Shown: positions 40,618-49,765, counted from the stretch's first letter. The stretch is DNA of 64,000 bases from CAWCHZ01 sp963795555 (GCA_963795555.1 CAWCHZ010000002.1:1984001-2048000); one strand, 5' to 3'. The notes: generated from the sequence alone by a model not told the origin. Program-made: numbers and translations.

Positions 40618-41574
40618 CGTCTGCTCGGCACGGGAGGCGAAGTAGGCCCCGCCGCCGAGCGCGCGGTCGAAGCTCGACCATGAGCTGCCATCGGCGAGCT
40701 CCTTCTCGAGCCGGTCGAAGCTGCCCAGGCGCCCACCAAGGTTGTCGATCATGTGCACGAGCGTGGCCTCACGAGTGCAGGGAACGACCGGGCTGCCGTG
40801 CTCGAGCGTGCCGTGGTGGGCGAGGATGATGTGCAGCAGCGCCTGGGCGAGCTCGGCGGGGAAGCCCTCGCTGTGCTCGATCTCGCGCCTGATCCGGTAG
40901 TAGCCGAGCGCGATCTCGCCCTGCAGCTTGCCGGCGTCGGTCAGGTCGATGCAGAACGGCGCGCTCGTGTACGCGTCGAGCTTGCCGATGTCGTGCAGCA
41001 GCGCGCCGGTGACCGCGATGTCGCGATCGATGCCGGGAAAGGTGGCGGAGATCGCGCTCACCGCCTGGGCCACCGAGAGGCTGTGCTCGAGCAGCCCGTG
41101 GGGGTAGGCCTGGTGGTAGTGCTTGGCGGCGGGTGCCGCGCGATAGTGCGCCCAGGTCTCCGACCCCGGGGCCAAGAGACGGTCCAGCAGGTCGCGCAGA
41201 TGGGGGTTGTGGACCGTTGCGATCAGCTCCCGCAGATCGCTCTCCATCATCGCCGCGCTGCGCGGCGGGCCCGGGGTCAGCTCCCCGAGCTCGTGGTCGC
41301 TGAGCTCGACCGCCGTCAGGGAATGGACCACCAGCTGGGGCCCGTAGCGGGCGTGGACCGAGTAGCGACCGCGCACGCGCGCCGCCTGCCCGGCACGGCA
41401 GCTGCCGGCAAGCTCGCCGGCGTCATCCCAGACGACCGCGGCAACGCTGCCCGTCCGATCGCCGAGCAGCAGCCGCAGATACTCGCCGCCGTCACGACGA
41501 CGGCGCAGCTCGGACTCACGTACGAGCAGCACCGCCTCAACGCTCTGCCCGTCCTCGAAGTCGCCTATGAGCAT
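40603..41574 (-). CDS. OB-fold plus HD-domain protein, YhaM-like 3'-5' exonuclease family
   Basis: Residues 1-110 look like an OB-fold nucleic-acid-binding domain (VLLVRESELRRRRDGGEYLRLLLGDRTG). Residues 130-310 hold an HD domain: HGLLEHSLSVAQ, GALLHDIGKLDAY and LLHIILAHHGTLEHG give the metal-binding His and Asp residues. The combination is that of YhaM/CBF1-type 3'-5' exoribonucleases. The ATG at 41574 is chosen because the OB-fold begins there. A -10-like TATCTT lies 8 nt upstream on the minus strand. It is divergent from the small gene that follows. Confidence 0.82.
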   Translation of the reverse strand: MLIGDFEDGQSVEAVLLVRESELRRRRDGGEYLRLLLGDRTGSVAAVVWDDAGELAGSCRAGQAARVRGRYSVHARYGPQLVVHSLTAVELSDHELGELTPGPPRSAAMMESDLRELIATVHNPHLRDLLDRLLAPGSETWAHYRAAPAAKHYHQAYPHGLLEHSLSVAQAVSAISATFPGIDRDIAVTGALLHDIGKLDAYTSAPFCIDLTDAGKLQGEIALGYYRIRREIEHSEGFPAELAQALLHIILAHHGTLEHGSPVVPCTREATLVHMIDNLGGRLGSFDRLEKELADGSSWSSFDRALGGGAYFASRAEQTAQAA

Positions 41575-41666
41575 CGCGGCCGAAGATAGATCGGCTCGCG
41601 GACGGCTTGCGTCCGGGCGTGGACGGCTTGCGCGCAGCGTCATGCCGCGCCATCGTTCCGGCGCAG

Positions 41667-42047
41667 ATGCCCGAGCACGAGACCGCCACGTCCGCCGAGT
41701 CGGCGCCGCTGCGCGTGCTCTTCTGCCTGGCGGTCAGCCAGGAGTTCTTCTCCGCCGACGACGAGGAGCGCGACGCCGTGCGCGTCGCGGTGGAGCAGGC
41801 GTTCGCCGACCTGCGTGGGCGCTTTGGGATCGCGGTGCTGGGCACGCACGATGACGACCGCTGGATGGTCGGGCCTGCCCTGGGCTGGCCCTGGAACGCG
41901 TACATCCTCGCCGACTGCCCAACGCTGGACAGCGTCGCGGCCGTCTGCGACATCATGCGTCAGCATCCGGTGGGCAACGCGCGCCTCTGGCGCTACCTGC
42001 GGATCGAAGCGCGCATCGGCCGCCGGCTGTTCTTCGGCAACGAGTAG
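41667..42047 (+). CDS. IacB-like small protein
   Basis: A 126-aa protein with the pattern LRVLFCLAVSQEFF, RWMVGPALGWPWNAYILADCP and RLWRYLRIEARIGR. I recognise these as resembling IacB, the small protein of bacterial indole-acetate catabolic clusters. The family also occurs outside those clusters, and no other iac gene is present here. The reaction is not established. ATG 41667 starts just before an acidic, Thr/Ser-rich leader; the frame is open upstream without coding character. It is convergent with the LAL regulator. Confidence 0.5.
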   Translation: MPEHETATSAESAPLRVLFCLAVSQEFFSADDEERDAVRVAVEQAFADLRGRFGIAVLGTHDDDRWMVGPALGWPWNAYILADCPTLDSVAAVCDIMRQHPVGNARLWRYLRIEARIGRRLFFGNE

Positions 42048-42072
42048 CGCGCTCCGCAGCTGGCGCCCCGCC

Positions 42073-45000
42073 CTAAGCCGCCTGGCCCTCGCCTGGTGGG
42101 GCCACCTTGCGCAGCGCCGCGACGAGCTCGCGGCGCGACCCGATGCCGAGCTTGGTGTAGGCGTTGCGCAGATGCCATTCGACGGTCTTGACGGTCACGA
42201 ACAGGGCCTCGGCGATCTCCCGATTGGTCATCCCCTGGGCAGCCAGCTCCGCCGCGCGGCGCTCGCCGCTGGTCAGCGCATCGAGCCCCACCAGCACGAG
42301 CCGCCGTGGCCTTGCGCCCGCGGCGGCCAGCTCGCCGCGCACGCGCTCGGTGAGCGCCGTCGCGCCGCAACGGTGGGCGATGTCGAGCGCCTGGCGCAGC
42401 GGGTCTCGGCTCGCGACGCGCTGACCGTCGCGACGGATCGCGGCGCCAAGCGCCAGCAGGGCCCGCGCGTGTTCGAGCGGCGCGGGGGAGCTCTCGAGCA
42501 CCGCGGCGGCATCGCGCAACAGCGTGAGACCGGGTTCACCGCCGAGCACCAGGCCGGCGGTCCGCAGCGCGATCCCGAGCGTGCGCGGCGTGCCGAAGAC
42601 CGCGGCCAGCCGCAGCTCCGAGTCGGCCAGCTCGACCGCCCGGTCGTGCTGGCCGAGCGCGTGGGCGGCCAGCGCGGCCGACGAGCGCCAGGCCAGCACC
42701 GCGGGGTTGGCGACGCCAATCGACTGCTGTTGGCGACCGGCTTCGAGCAGCAGGTCGAGCGCGCGCTGGGCGTCGTCCTGGCGCATCCTCAGCTCGGCTT
42801 CGGCTGCCAGCAGCCAGGCGCGATCGGGTGGCTGCGCCGCTGCCGCCACCTCGTCGCCGAGTGCCGCTGCGGCCGCGTCCAGCTCGTCGCGCTCGATCAG
42901 CGCCCGCACGAGCACGCTGCGCGCGAGCGCCAGCGGCGCGAGCGAGCCCAGGCGCGCGCCCTGCTGCGCGCTGTCTGCCTCTGCCAGCGCGTCGCCGATC
43001 CGCCCCGCGCGCAGCGCCGCCTCCGCGCGCAGCTGCGAGACGGTCGCAAAGCTCAGTGCCGACCCGCGTCGGCGCGCCTGCTCGAGCGCCACGGTGAGCG
43101 CCTGCTCGGCAGCGTGCAGATCGTCGCTCCAGATCAGCGCGCTGACGGCGAGCTGAAACGCCATGCCTGCGGCGGGCTCGTCGGCGAGCAGCATGTCGTC
43201 GGCGAGCGCCCGCTGGGCCAGGCGGCGAACCTCGTCGTGAGGCTCGCCGGCCTGGGCCCGCTCCCAGGCGGCATGGGCGAGCAGCATTCGCTTGGCGGGG
43301 GTCGCGTCGGGCAGGTCATGCAGCAGCGTCAGCAGCTGCTCGCGCATGGGTCCGCGCGCATGGCCGTTCAGGCGCGCCGCGGTCAGCTGCGCGGCGTGCA
43401 GCCGGCCAGCCAGCTCGGAATCCCGATCGCCGAGCTCGAGCAGCCCACGGTTGAAGGTCTCCGCCGCCGCGGCATGGCGGCCGTGGGCGTACAGCAGATG
43501 GCCGATTCGCAGTTGGGCCTCGGCGCGACCAAGGGGATCCTCGATCAGCTCCCAGGCTTCCTCGAAGCACTCGATCGCGCCCGCATCCCCCGAGCAGGCC
43601 AGCGCCTGCCCGAGCTCGATCAGGATGTCCGCGCGCAGCGCGCGCGGCGGTGGCTCGGCGAGCGCCCGCCGCAGATAGCGGGCCGCGGAGCCAGGTGCGC
43701 CCTGGGCGAGCGCGCGCTCGGCTGCCGCTCGCAGCGTGGCGACGACGGAGGGCTCGCGTGCCGGCTGACCGGCCAGCAGATGAGCTGCCACCGGCTCCAG
43801 CGGCGCGCCCTCGGCCGCCAGCAGCGCCGCCGCGCGAGCGTGCCCACGCGCCCGTTCGGCGGCCGGCAGCTCGTTGTAGATCGCAGTGCGCACGATCGGA
43901 TGCACGAAGCTCAGCGGCTCCCCCGGAGTCAGGATCTCCGCGGCTGCGAGGGCGTCGGCCGCCTCGCCGGCGAGCAGTGGCTCGAGCGCTGCCAGCTCGC
44001 GTGCGTGGTGCAGTGGAGCGCCATCGCCGAGCACCGCGACCGCACGGGCAAGCGCCGTGCTGCCGAGCGGCAGGCGCTCCAGGCGGCGCAGGATGACCCG
44101 CGCGACTGACAGCGGACCGAGCTGGCCCACCTGTTCGGCGCCGGCAGCGGTGGGCGGGATGGCCTCGCTGCGCAGGGCTCTCCGCAGCTCTCCGACCAGC
44201 AGCGGGTTGCCCTGGGTCACCGTCGCGCACGCCGCCGCGAAGCTGTCGTGCACCTCGCCGTCGTGCCCCTCGCCGTCGTGCGCCTTGCCTTCGCCCGCCT
44301 TGCTGTCATACGCCTCGCGGACCATCCGGGCGACCGCACGGGGCGACAGCGCCGCCGGTCGGTGCAGCTCGGCGGCGGGATGGGCCGCGAGCTCGACCAT
44401 CAACGGAGGGCGGCTCGCGCGGTCTCCCAGCTGCACGCCCAGCACGATGCTCGCCGGCAGCGCGCTAAGTCGCTGGGTCAGATAGAGCAGGAAGCGCAGG
44501 CTGGCGGTGTCGGACCACTGCGCGTCGTCGATCGTCAGCAGCAGCGGGCGGCGCGCGCCGAGGTTGGCGGTCAGCCAGTAGAGCCCGTGCAGCAGCGAGG
44601 TTGGGTGCTCGGCCTCGCTGGGCAGCGTCCGGCGCCTGGTGGGATCGACGAGCCCGGTCGCCGGGCGTGCCGCTCCGGCGAAGAGGCGCCGTGCCTCGGC
44701 GGTTGGCAACGCGGCCACGCATGGCTCGAAGAGCTGCAGCGCGACGCCGAACGGGAAGTCGTGCTCGTGCTCGCTGGCGCGAGCGACGAGCGCGTCCATG
44801 TCATCCGCGACAGCGAGTCGCGCGGCCTCCGCGAGCAGCCGCGACAGCCCAATCCCCGCGTGACCCTCGAAGATCACCAGGCGCCCGCGGGCCTCGCGCG
44901 CGGCCCGCAGGGCAGCGACGATCGCCTCGACCTCGACGCCGCGCTCGATCAGCGGCGCCGGGGCCTCCTGAGGCTGCAACGACTGTCCGCTGATCTCCAT
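42073..45000 (-). CDS. LAL-type LuxR regulator with degenerate Walker A
   Basis: A 975-aa regulator with an N-terminal ATPase, a long helical repeat region and a C-terminal LuxR helix-turn-helix (LTSGERRAAELAAQGMTNREIAEALFVTVKTVEWHLRNAYTKLG). The Walker A position reads GHAGIGLS (46-53), with Leu where the family has Lys (GxAGIGKS). Walker B LLLTIDDAQW is intact. A His/Gly/Glu-rich insertion (repeats of HDGE) lies near 245-260. LAL proteins often activate secondary-metabolite or sugar-utilisation genes. Loss of the lysine should weaken ATP binding. It is divergent from the exporter at 45,170. Confidence 0.85.
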   Translation of the reverse strand: MEISGQSLQPQEAPAPLIERGVEVEAIVAALRAAREARGRLVIFEGHAGIGLSRLLAEAARLAVADDMDALVARASEHEHDFPFGVALQLFEPCVAALPTAEARRLFAGAARPATGLVDPTRRRTLPSEAEHPTSLLHGLYWLTANLGARRPLLLTIDDAQWSDTASLRFLLYLTQRLSALPASIVLGVQLGDRASRPPLMVELAAHPAAELHRPAALSPRAVARMVREAYDSKAGEGKAHDGEGHDGEVHDSFAAACATVTQGNPLLVGELRRALRSEAIPPTAAGAEQVGQLGPLSVARVILRRLERLPLGSTALARAVAVLGDGAPLHHARELAALEPLLAGEAADALAAAEILTPGEPLSFVHPIVRTAIYNELPAAERARGHARAAALLAAEGAPLEPVAAHLLAGQPAREPSVVATLRAAAERALAQGAPGSAARYLRRALAEPPPRALRADILIELGQALACSGDAGAIECFEEAWELIEDPLGRAEAQLRIGHLLYAHGRHAAAAETFNRGLLELGDRDSELAGRLHAAQLTAARLNGHARGPMREQLLTLLHDLPDATPAKRMLLAHAAWERAQAGEPHDEVRRLAQRALADDMLLADEPAAGMAFQLAVSALIWSDDLHAAEQALTVALEQARRRGSALSFATVSQLRAEAALRAGRIGDALAEADSAQQGARLGSLAPLALARSVLVRALIERDELDAAAAALGDEVAAAAQPPDRAWLLAAEAELRMRQDDAQRALDLLLEAGRQQQSIGVANPAVLAWRSSAALAAHALGQHDRAVELADSELRLAAVFGTPRTLGIALRTAGLVLGGEPGLTLLRDAAAVLESSPAPLEHARALLALGAAIRRDGQRVASRDPLRQALDIAHRCGATALTERVRGELAAAGARPRRLVLVGLDALTSGERRAAELAAQGMTNREIAEALFVTVKTVEWHLRNAYTKLGIGSRRELVAALRKVAPPGEGQAA

Positions 45001-45169
45001 CGCGCCGGTCCCTCGGCTGGTGTGTTCCAGGCGCCGTGCCCGGACCCTTCCGTGTGACTACTAAGAGATGGTAGGGAACGGCCGTCACGCGGCTGGGAGG
45101 ACGGCCGTCGCGCGCCTGGGAGAACGGACGGCTCGGCCCGCTGACAGGGGCGCTAGCGTTGGGTCGGGG
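45001..45169. promoter_or_regulatory. Divergent regulatory gap with 23-bp repeat
   Basis: The gap lies between the LAL regulator and the MFS exporter. Two adjoining 23-bp near-repeats occur at 45078-45100 and 45101-45123, both ACGGCCGTC followed by a GC-rich part and CTGGGAG; a third partial copy, ACGGACGGC, follows. TACTAA at 45058-45063 and TAGCGT at 45154-45159 are possible -10 elements. The repeats could be operators for the adjacent regulator. Confidence 0.4.
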
Positions 45170-46729
45170 ATGCAACGCAAGTGGTGGACACTGCTGGCCG
45201 TCTGCGTGGCCACATTCATGCTGCTGCTCGACGTCACGGTCGTCAACGTCGCGATCCCGTCGATCCAAAGCGGCCTCCACGCATCCTTCAGCGATATCCA
45301 ATGGGTCGTCGACGCCTACGCGGTGATGCTCGCCGCGCTGCTGCTGACGGCAGGATCGCTGGCCGATCGCTTCGGACGACGGCTGCTGTTCACGATCGGG
45401 CTGGTCGTCTTCTCGCTGGCGTCGCTGCTGTGCGGGCTCGCCGGCAGCCCGCTGGCGCTCAACTTGGCCCGCGGCCTGCAGGGGATCGGTGGCTCGATCA
45501 TGTTCGCGACCTCGCTGGCGCTGATCGCGCAGGAGTTCCACGGCCGGGAGCGCGGCACGGCGTTCGGTGCGTGGGGCGCCACGACCGGCGGGGCCGTGGC
45601 GATCGGCCCGCTGGCCGGCGGCGCGATCACTCAAGCGGCCAGCTGGCATTGGATCTTCTTCGTCAACGTGCCGGTGGGCGCGGTCGTGGTGTTCATCTCG
45701 CTGACCCGCCTGCATGAGTCGAAGGACCCGCGCGGCGCGCGCCTCGACTGGCTCGGGCTCGTCTCCTTCAGCAGCGCCCTGCTGCTGCTCGTCTTCGCAC
45801 TCGTGCGCGGCAACGCCAAGGGCTGGGGCAGCCCGCAGATCCTGGCGCTGCTGATCGCCGCGGCGGTACTGCTGGCGATCTTCGTCATCGTCGAGTGGCG
45901 CACCGAGCACCCGATGTTCGATCTCGGCCTCTTCCGCAAGCCAACTTTTAGCGGCGCCTCGGTGGTCGCGTTTGCGCTGTCGGGATCGCTGTTCGCGCTG
46001 TTTCTCTACATGACGCTCTACATGCAGACGGTGCTCGACTACGGACCGTTGCAGACCGGCCTGCGCTTCCTGGCGATCAGCCTGGTGTCGTTCGTCATCG
46101 CACCGATCGCCGGTCGGATGTCGGCGCACCTGCCGGTTCGCATGCTGCTCGGCAGCGGGCTGGCGTTCGTCGCCGTCGGACTTGGCTTGATGCATGGGAT
46201 CAGCGCCAGCTCCCGCTGGACGGCGCTGCTGCCAGGCTTCATCCTGGCGGGCATCGGCGTCGGGCTCGTCAACCCGCCGCTGGCCTCGACGGCGATCGGC
46301 GTCGTGCCACCGGCGCGCAGCGGGATGGCGTCGGGCATCAACACCACCTTTCGCCAGGTCGGCCTGGCGACGGGCATCGCGGCGCTTGGCGCGGTCTTCC
46401 AACAGCGCGTCCAGAGCGATGCGCTGGGCCGGCTCGCGGCGACCGGCGTCGGCCACGGCAACCGAGCCAGCGCGATCGCCCACCTGCTGGCCACCGGCGG
46501 CGTCCACCAGGCGGTCGCGAGCGCGTCGCCCGCGCTGCGAGGCCAGGTGACGACGATCGCCCGAGAGAGCTTCATCGCCGGCTTCAATGAGGTCATCGCG
46601 ATCGCCGCGGTCGTCTCGCTGATCGGTGCGATCTGCGCGTTCGTCCTGGTGCGCCGCCGCGACTTCGCGCCGGCCCCCAGCGCGGGGGCGGCTCCCGGGG
46701 CGCTGAGCGGGGCCAGCCCGCCAGCCTGA
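45170..46729 (+). CDS. MFS exporter, DHA2 (14-TM, EmrB/QacA) family
   Basis: A drug:proton antiporter-like protein of 519 aa. The start KWWTLLAVCVATFMLLLDVTVVNVAIPSI is the DHA2 TM1 motif (LDxTxVNVA). GSLADRFGRRLLFTIGL is motif A, and ARGLQGIGGSIMFATSLALI is motif B/C. WHWIFFVNVPVG completes the family pattern. It probably exports a small toxic compound or a metabolite. ATG 45170 fits the fold. It may export the product of the downstream cluster or serve self-protection; this is inferred from position. Confidence 0.86.
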   Translation: MQRKWWTLLAVCVATFMLLLDVTVVNVAIPSIQSGLHASFSDIQWVVDAYAVMLAALLLTAGSLADRFGRRLLFTIGLVVFSLASLLCGLAGSPLALNLARGLQGIGGSIMFATSLALIAQEFHGRERGTAFGAWGATTGGAVAIGPLAGGAITQAASWHWIFFVNVPVGAVVVFISLTRLHESKDPRGARLDWLGLVSFSSALLLLVFALVRGNAKGWGSPQILALLIAAAVLLAIFVIVEWRTEHPMFDLGLFRKPTFSGASVVAFALSGSLFALFLYMTLYMQTVLDYGPLQTGLRFLAISLVSFVIAPIAGRMSAHLPVRMLLGSGLAFVAVGLGLMHGISASSRWTALLPGFILAGIGVGLVNPPLASTAIGVVPPARSGMASGINTTFRQVGLATGIAALGAVFQQRVQSDALGRLAATGVGHGNRASAIAHLLATGGVHQAVASASPALRGQVTTIARESFIAGFNEVIAIAAVVSLIGAICAFVLVRRRDFAPAPSAGAAPGALSGASPPA

Positions 46730-46810
46730 GCCGAGCTGCCTCCAAGTCAACCCCCCGCGCGCCGCGCTCCGTCCGAGCTTGCGACGGCCAGCCACCGGGG
46801 CGCTGCTATC

Positions 46811-46825
46811 TTGCGTTTACGTAAG
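46811..46825 (+). promoter_or_regulatory. MerR-type operator before the second MFS exporter
   Basis: TTGCGTTTACGTAAG reads CTTACGTAAACGCAA on the other strand. This matches the TTTACGTAAACGTAAA-type site known for MerR regulators such as LiuR. A -10-like TATCTT lies at 46807-46812 and the ATG follows at 46827. The MerR gene behind the exporter is the likely ligand-responsive regulator. Confidence 0.55.
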
Positions 46826-46826
46826 G

Positions 46827-48374
46827 ATGAGTTACTCTGCCCACTCTACGAACCACCGCCGCTCGACCTTTGCTCGACGCAATGGCCGCGGCGTTGGCGT
46901 CGCCGCCGAGCACCCCCGCTACAAATGGTGGGTCCTCTCGTGCACGAGCCTGGGCATGCTGCTGGCGACGATCAACTCCGGCACGCTGATCATCGCCCTG
47001 CCAAAGCTGGAGCGCGCGCTGCACACATCGCTGCTCGAGCTGGTCTGGGTGATCCTCGTCTACATGATCTCCTCGACCGTGCTGGTGCTGACGGCGGGCC
47101 GGCTGTCGGATCTGTTCGGCCGCAAGCGCGCCTACGTAAGCGGCTTTGCGATCTTCGCGCTCGCTTCGCTTGGCGCCGGCTTCTCCAGCAGCGGGCTGGA
47201 GCTGCTGCTCTGGCGTGTCCTGCAGGGTGTTGGGGGCGCCTTCCTGTTCGCCAACGCCGCGGCGCTCGTGACCGACGCCTTCCCACGCCGCGAGCTCGGG
47301 CTGGCGATGGGCACCAACACAATGGTCGCAGCTATCGGCCTCGTCATCGGACCGGTGCTCGGCGGCGCGCTAGTGGCGATCTCCTGGCCCTGGGTCTTCT
47401 GGTTCAACGTGCCGCTCGGGCTGCTGGGCTGCCTCTGGGGGGCCTTGGTCCTGCGTGAGCTGAGTGAGCGCGATGCCGTCCGCGGCCTGGACGCGCTTGG
47501 TACGAGCGTCTACGTGGTTGGGCTGACCGCGCTGGTCTACGGGATCTCCCGTGGCGGGCTCAGCGGCTGGGCCAGCCCGGTGGTGATCGCAAGCCTCGCC
47601 GTTGCGGCCGCGCTGCTGCCGCTGTTCGTGCTGATCGAGCGGCGCGTGCGAGCGCCGATGCTCGACCTCACGATCTTCCGCAGCCGGCTGTTCGCGGCGG
47701 CGGCGGGCGCGGCGCTGATCAACGGGCTCTCGCGCTTCGCGCTGCTGTTCGTGTTCGTCTTCTACTACCAGGGGGCGCAGGGCGACGATCCGATCACGGC
47801 GGGCGTCAAGCTGGCGCCGATGGCGATCGCGATGCTGATCTCCTCCCCCTTGGCCGGGATCCTCGCCGATCGGCGCGGCTCGCGTGCGCTGGCCGCCGGC
47901 GGGATGGTCGTCACCGCGATCGGGCTGGCCGCGATGACGACGCTGGGTCGCCATGCGCCCTACTGGCAGAGCGGCCTGTGGCTGTTCGTCGTGGGCATCG
48001 GCTCGGGCATGTTCAACTCGCCCAACACGGCGGCGATGATGGGCGCCGTCTCCGACCAGCGTCGGGGCATCGCCGCGGGTGCCCGGGTGATGCTGCAGAA
48101 CACTGGCGCGGTGGTGTCGATCGCCTTCGTGATGGCAATCATCACCGCCGCGGTGCCCAAGCCGGTGCTGTTCAAGGTCTTCTCGGGTCTGGCGAGCGGC
48201 CTGTCGGCGGGGCAGCTCGAACCGTTCATCGCCAACATGCACGCCGCGCTGTGGGTGCTGGCCGCTGTGTCGCTCGTCGGTGCGGGGGTCTCGCTGCTGC
48301 GCCCGGTGCACCACAATGGCGGCGAGGTCGAGAGCGCCGCGGCCGGCGCGCGGGCGTTGGCAGGGGGAGGCTGA
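46827..48374 (+). CDS. MFS exporter, DHA2-like family
   Basis: A polytopic transporter of 515 aa. KWWVLSCTSLGMLLATINSGTLIIALPKL is the first helix with the family pattern. GRLSDLFGRKRAYVSGFAIF is motif A, and WRVLQGVGGAFLFANAAAL is motif B. FWFNVPLGLLG lies in the mid-part. A small export role, perhaps multidrug, is likely. It forms an operon with the MerR gene one base downstream. ATG 46827 is the only plausible start downstream of the operator. It differs enough from the first exporter to have another substrate. Confidence 0.83.
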   Translation: MSYSAHSTNHRRSTFARRNGRGVGVAAEHPRYKWWVLSCTSLGMLLATINSGTLIIALPKLERALHTSLLELVWVILVYMISSTVLVLTAGRLSDLFGRKRAYVSGFAIFALASLGAGFSSSGLELLLWRVLQGVGGAFLFANAAALVTDAFPRRELGLAMGTNTMVAAIGLVIGPVLGGALVAISWPWVFWFNVPLGLLGCLWGALVLRELSERDAVRGLDALGTSVYVVGLTALVYGISRGGLSGWASPVVIASLAVAAALLPLFVLIERRVRAPMLDLTIFRSRLFAAAAGAALINGLSRFALLFVFVFYYQGAQGDDPITAGVKLAPMAIAMLISSPLAGILADRRGSRALAAGGMVVTAIGLAAMTTLGRHAPYWQSGLWLFVVGIGSGMFNSPNTAAMMGAVSDQRRGIAAGARVMLQNTGAVVSIAFVMAIITAAVPKPVLFKVFSGLASGLSAGQLEPFIANMHAALWVLAAVSLVGAGVSLLRPVHHNGGEVESAAAGARALAGGG

Positions 48375-48375
48375 G

Positions 48376-48819
48376 ATGAGCGCGACCGTCGCGCCACGGC
48401 CGCTGCGGATCGGCGAGCTGGCGGCGCTCGCCGGCACGACCGTGCGCACGATCCGCTACTACGAGGAGATTGGCCTGCTCGCTGGCACCGAGCGCCAGCA
48501 CGGCCGCCACCGCGTCTACGCGCAGGCCGACGTCGAGCGCCTGCGCGAGATCATCCGCCTGCGTGACCTGCTCGGGCTGACGCTCGAGCAGCTCAAGAGC
48601 CTGGTGGAGGCGCAGGACGCGCGCGCTCGCCTGCGGCGGGCGTTCGAGCAGGCCGAGGATCCCGACGAGCGCCGCCAGATCATCAGCGAGGCGCTGGACC
48701 ACATCGCGACCCAGCTGGAGCTCGTACGCGAACGCAGGCGGGAGCTCGAGCGGCTGGAGCGCGAGCTCATCGCCAAGCGTGAGCTGGCGCGCGAGCGCCT
48801 GAGCGCCAGCACCCTGTGA
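48376..48819 (+). CDS. MerR-family transcriptional regulator
   Basis: A 147-aa regulator with the MerR winged helix (LRIGELAALAGTTVRTIRYYEEIGLL, then GRHRVYAQADVERLREIIRLRDLLG). A long C-terminal coiled coil (residues 70-140, Arg/Glu/Leu-rich) replaces an effector domain, as in short MerR proteins. GGAGG lies 7 nt before the ATG. It follows the exporter by one base and should act on the TTACGTAAACG site upstream of that exporter. No Cys pair is present, so it is not a metal sensor of the usual type. Confidence 0.87.
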   Translation: MSATVAPRPLRIGELAALAGTTVRTIRYYEEIGLLAGTERQHGRHRVYAQADVERLREIIRLRDLLGLTLEQLKSLVEAQDARARLRRAFEQAEDPDERRQIISEALDHIATQLELVRERRRELERLERELIAKRELARERLSASTL

Positions 48820-48832
48820 ATAATCATCCAGA

Positions 48833-48842
48833 CCATGTATGG
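48833..48842. promoter_or_regulatory. Palindrome CCATGTATGG at the carrier-protein ligase start
   Basis: GACCAT-GT-ATGGTC (48831-48844) is a perfect inverted repeat centred on the translation start. A -10-like AATAAT lies 7 nt upstream of its core. Related CCAN4TGG sites stand at the other two start regions of this cluster (51776 and 60122). Confidence 0.4.
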
Positions 48843-49729
48843 TCAAGTTTCGTATGGCGGTGGAGAGCGCCCCCGATCAGATCGCGTTCGCCGATGAGCT
48901 CGTCGCGGCCGGGATGGCGCTGCCGGCGCCGGTGGCCGGCATCTATGCCTGGAGCGAGCCGTTCGAGCGTCTGATCGCGGCGCTTGCGCGGACCTTCAGC
49001 GCGATCGGCGCGGCCGATGGGCCAACGACGATCCGCTTTCCGCCGCTGATTGCGCGCGAGACGATCGACCGCGTCAAGTACCGCGCGTCCTTCCCGCACC
49101 TGCTCGGCGACGTCGCGGTGTGGGATGGCTCCTCGTCGCTGGAGGCGCTGAACCTCACCGAGGCGCCGCTGGTGCTCGCGCCCGCGGCCTGCTACCACGT
49201 CTACCCGCTCGTCGAGCGCGCCCAGCCCGAGGACGGCCAGAGCTTCGACGTGCAGTCGTGGTGCTTTCGCAACGAGTCGGCGCGTGACCCGGCGCGGCTG
49301 AGGTCGTTCAGGATGCGCGAGTTCGTGCGCGTCGGCTCCGCCGAGGCGGTGCTCCAATGGCGCGAGCGTTGGATCGTCCGTGCCCGTGAGCTGTTCGAGC
49401 AGCTCGCGCTGCAGGTCGACCTCGAGGCCGCCGCGGACCCGTTCTTCGGCGCGCCGGCTCGCCTCCAGGCGGCTCAGCAGCGGGCCCAGAAGCTGAAGTT
49501 CGAGCTGCTCGCGCCGATCACCGGCGCACAGCCGGGGGCGATCATGTCGTTCAACTATCACCGCACCCACTTCGGCGATCTGTTCGACATCCGCGTGGCC
49601 GGTGGCGAGGTTGCGCACACCGTCTGCGTCGCCTTCGGCATGGAGCGGATCGCGCTGGCGCTGCTGCGCTGCCACGGCATGAGCCTCGACGGCTGGCCGG
49701 CTGAAGCTTGCGACGTCCTCGGGCTCTGA
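48839..49729 (+). CDS. Amino acid:[carrier protein] ligase-like protein (SerRS paralogue)
   Basis: A 296-aa protein that looks like the class II synthetase core of atypical seryl-tRNA synthetases without a tRNA-binding domain. Motif 2 reads CFRNES...FRMREFV and motif 3 reads CVAFGMERIALALL. Cys118, Glu161 and Cys263 have the spacing of the zinc ligands in the Bradyrhizobium enzyme (Cys131, Glu176, Cys279). Known members activate glycine or alanine with ATP and load it on the phosphopantetheine arm of a small carrier protein. A carrier protein gene stands 2 kb downstream. An ATG at 48854 is an alternative start. Confidence 0.85.
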   Translation: MVKFRMAVESAPDQIAFADELVAAGMALPAPVAGIYAWSEPFERLIAALARTFSAIGAADGPTTIRFPPLIARETIDRVKYRASFPHLLGDVAVWDGSSSLEALNLTEAPLVLAPAACYHVYPLVERAQPEDGQSFDVQSWCFRNESARDPARLRSFRMREFVRVGSAEAVLQWRERWIVRARELFEQLALQVDLEAAADPFFGAPARLQAAQQRAQKLKFELLAPITGAQPGAIMSFNYHRTHFGDLFDIRVAGGEVAHTVCVAFGMERIALALLRCHGMSLDGWPAEACDVLGL

Positions 49730-49765
49730 GGGGCGTGGCGCGCGGCGGGCGCCGAGGGACACGGG

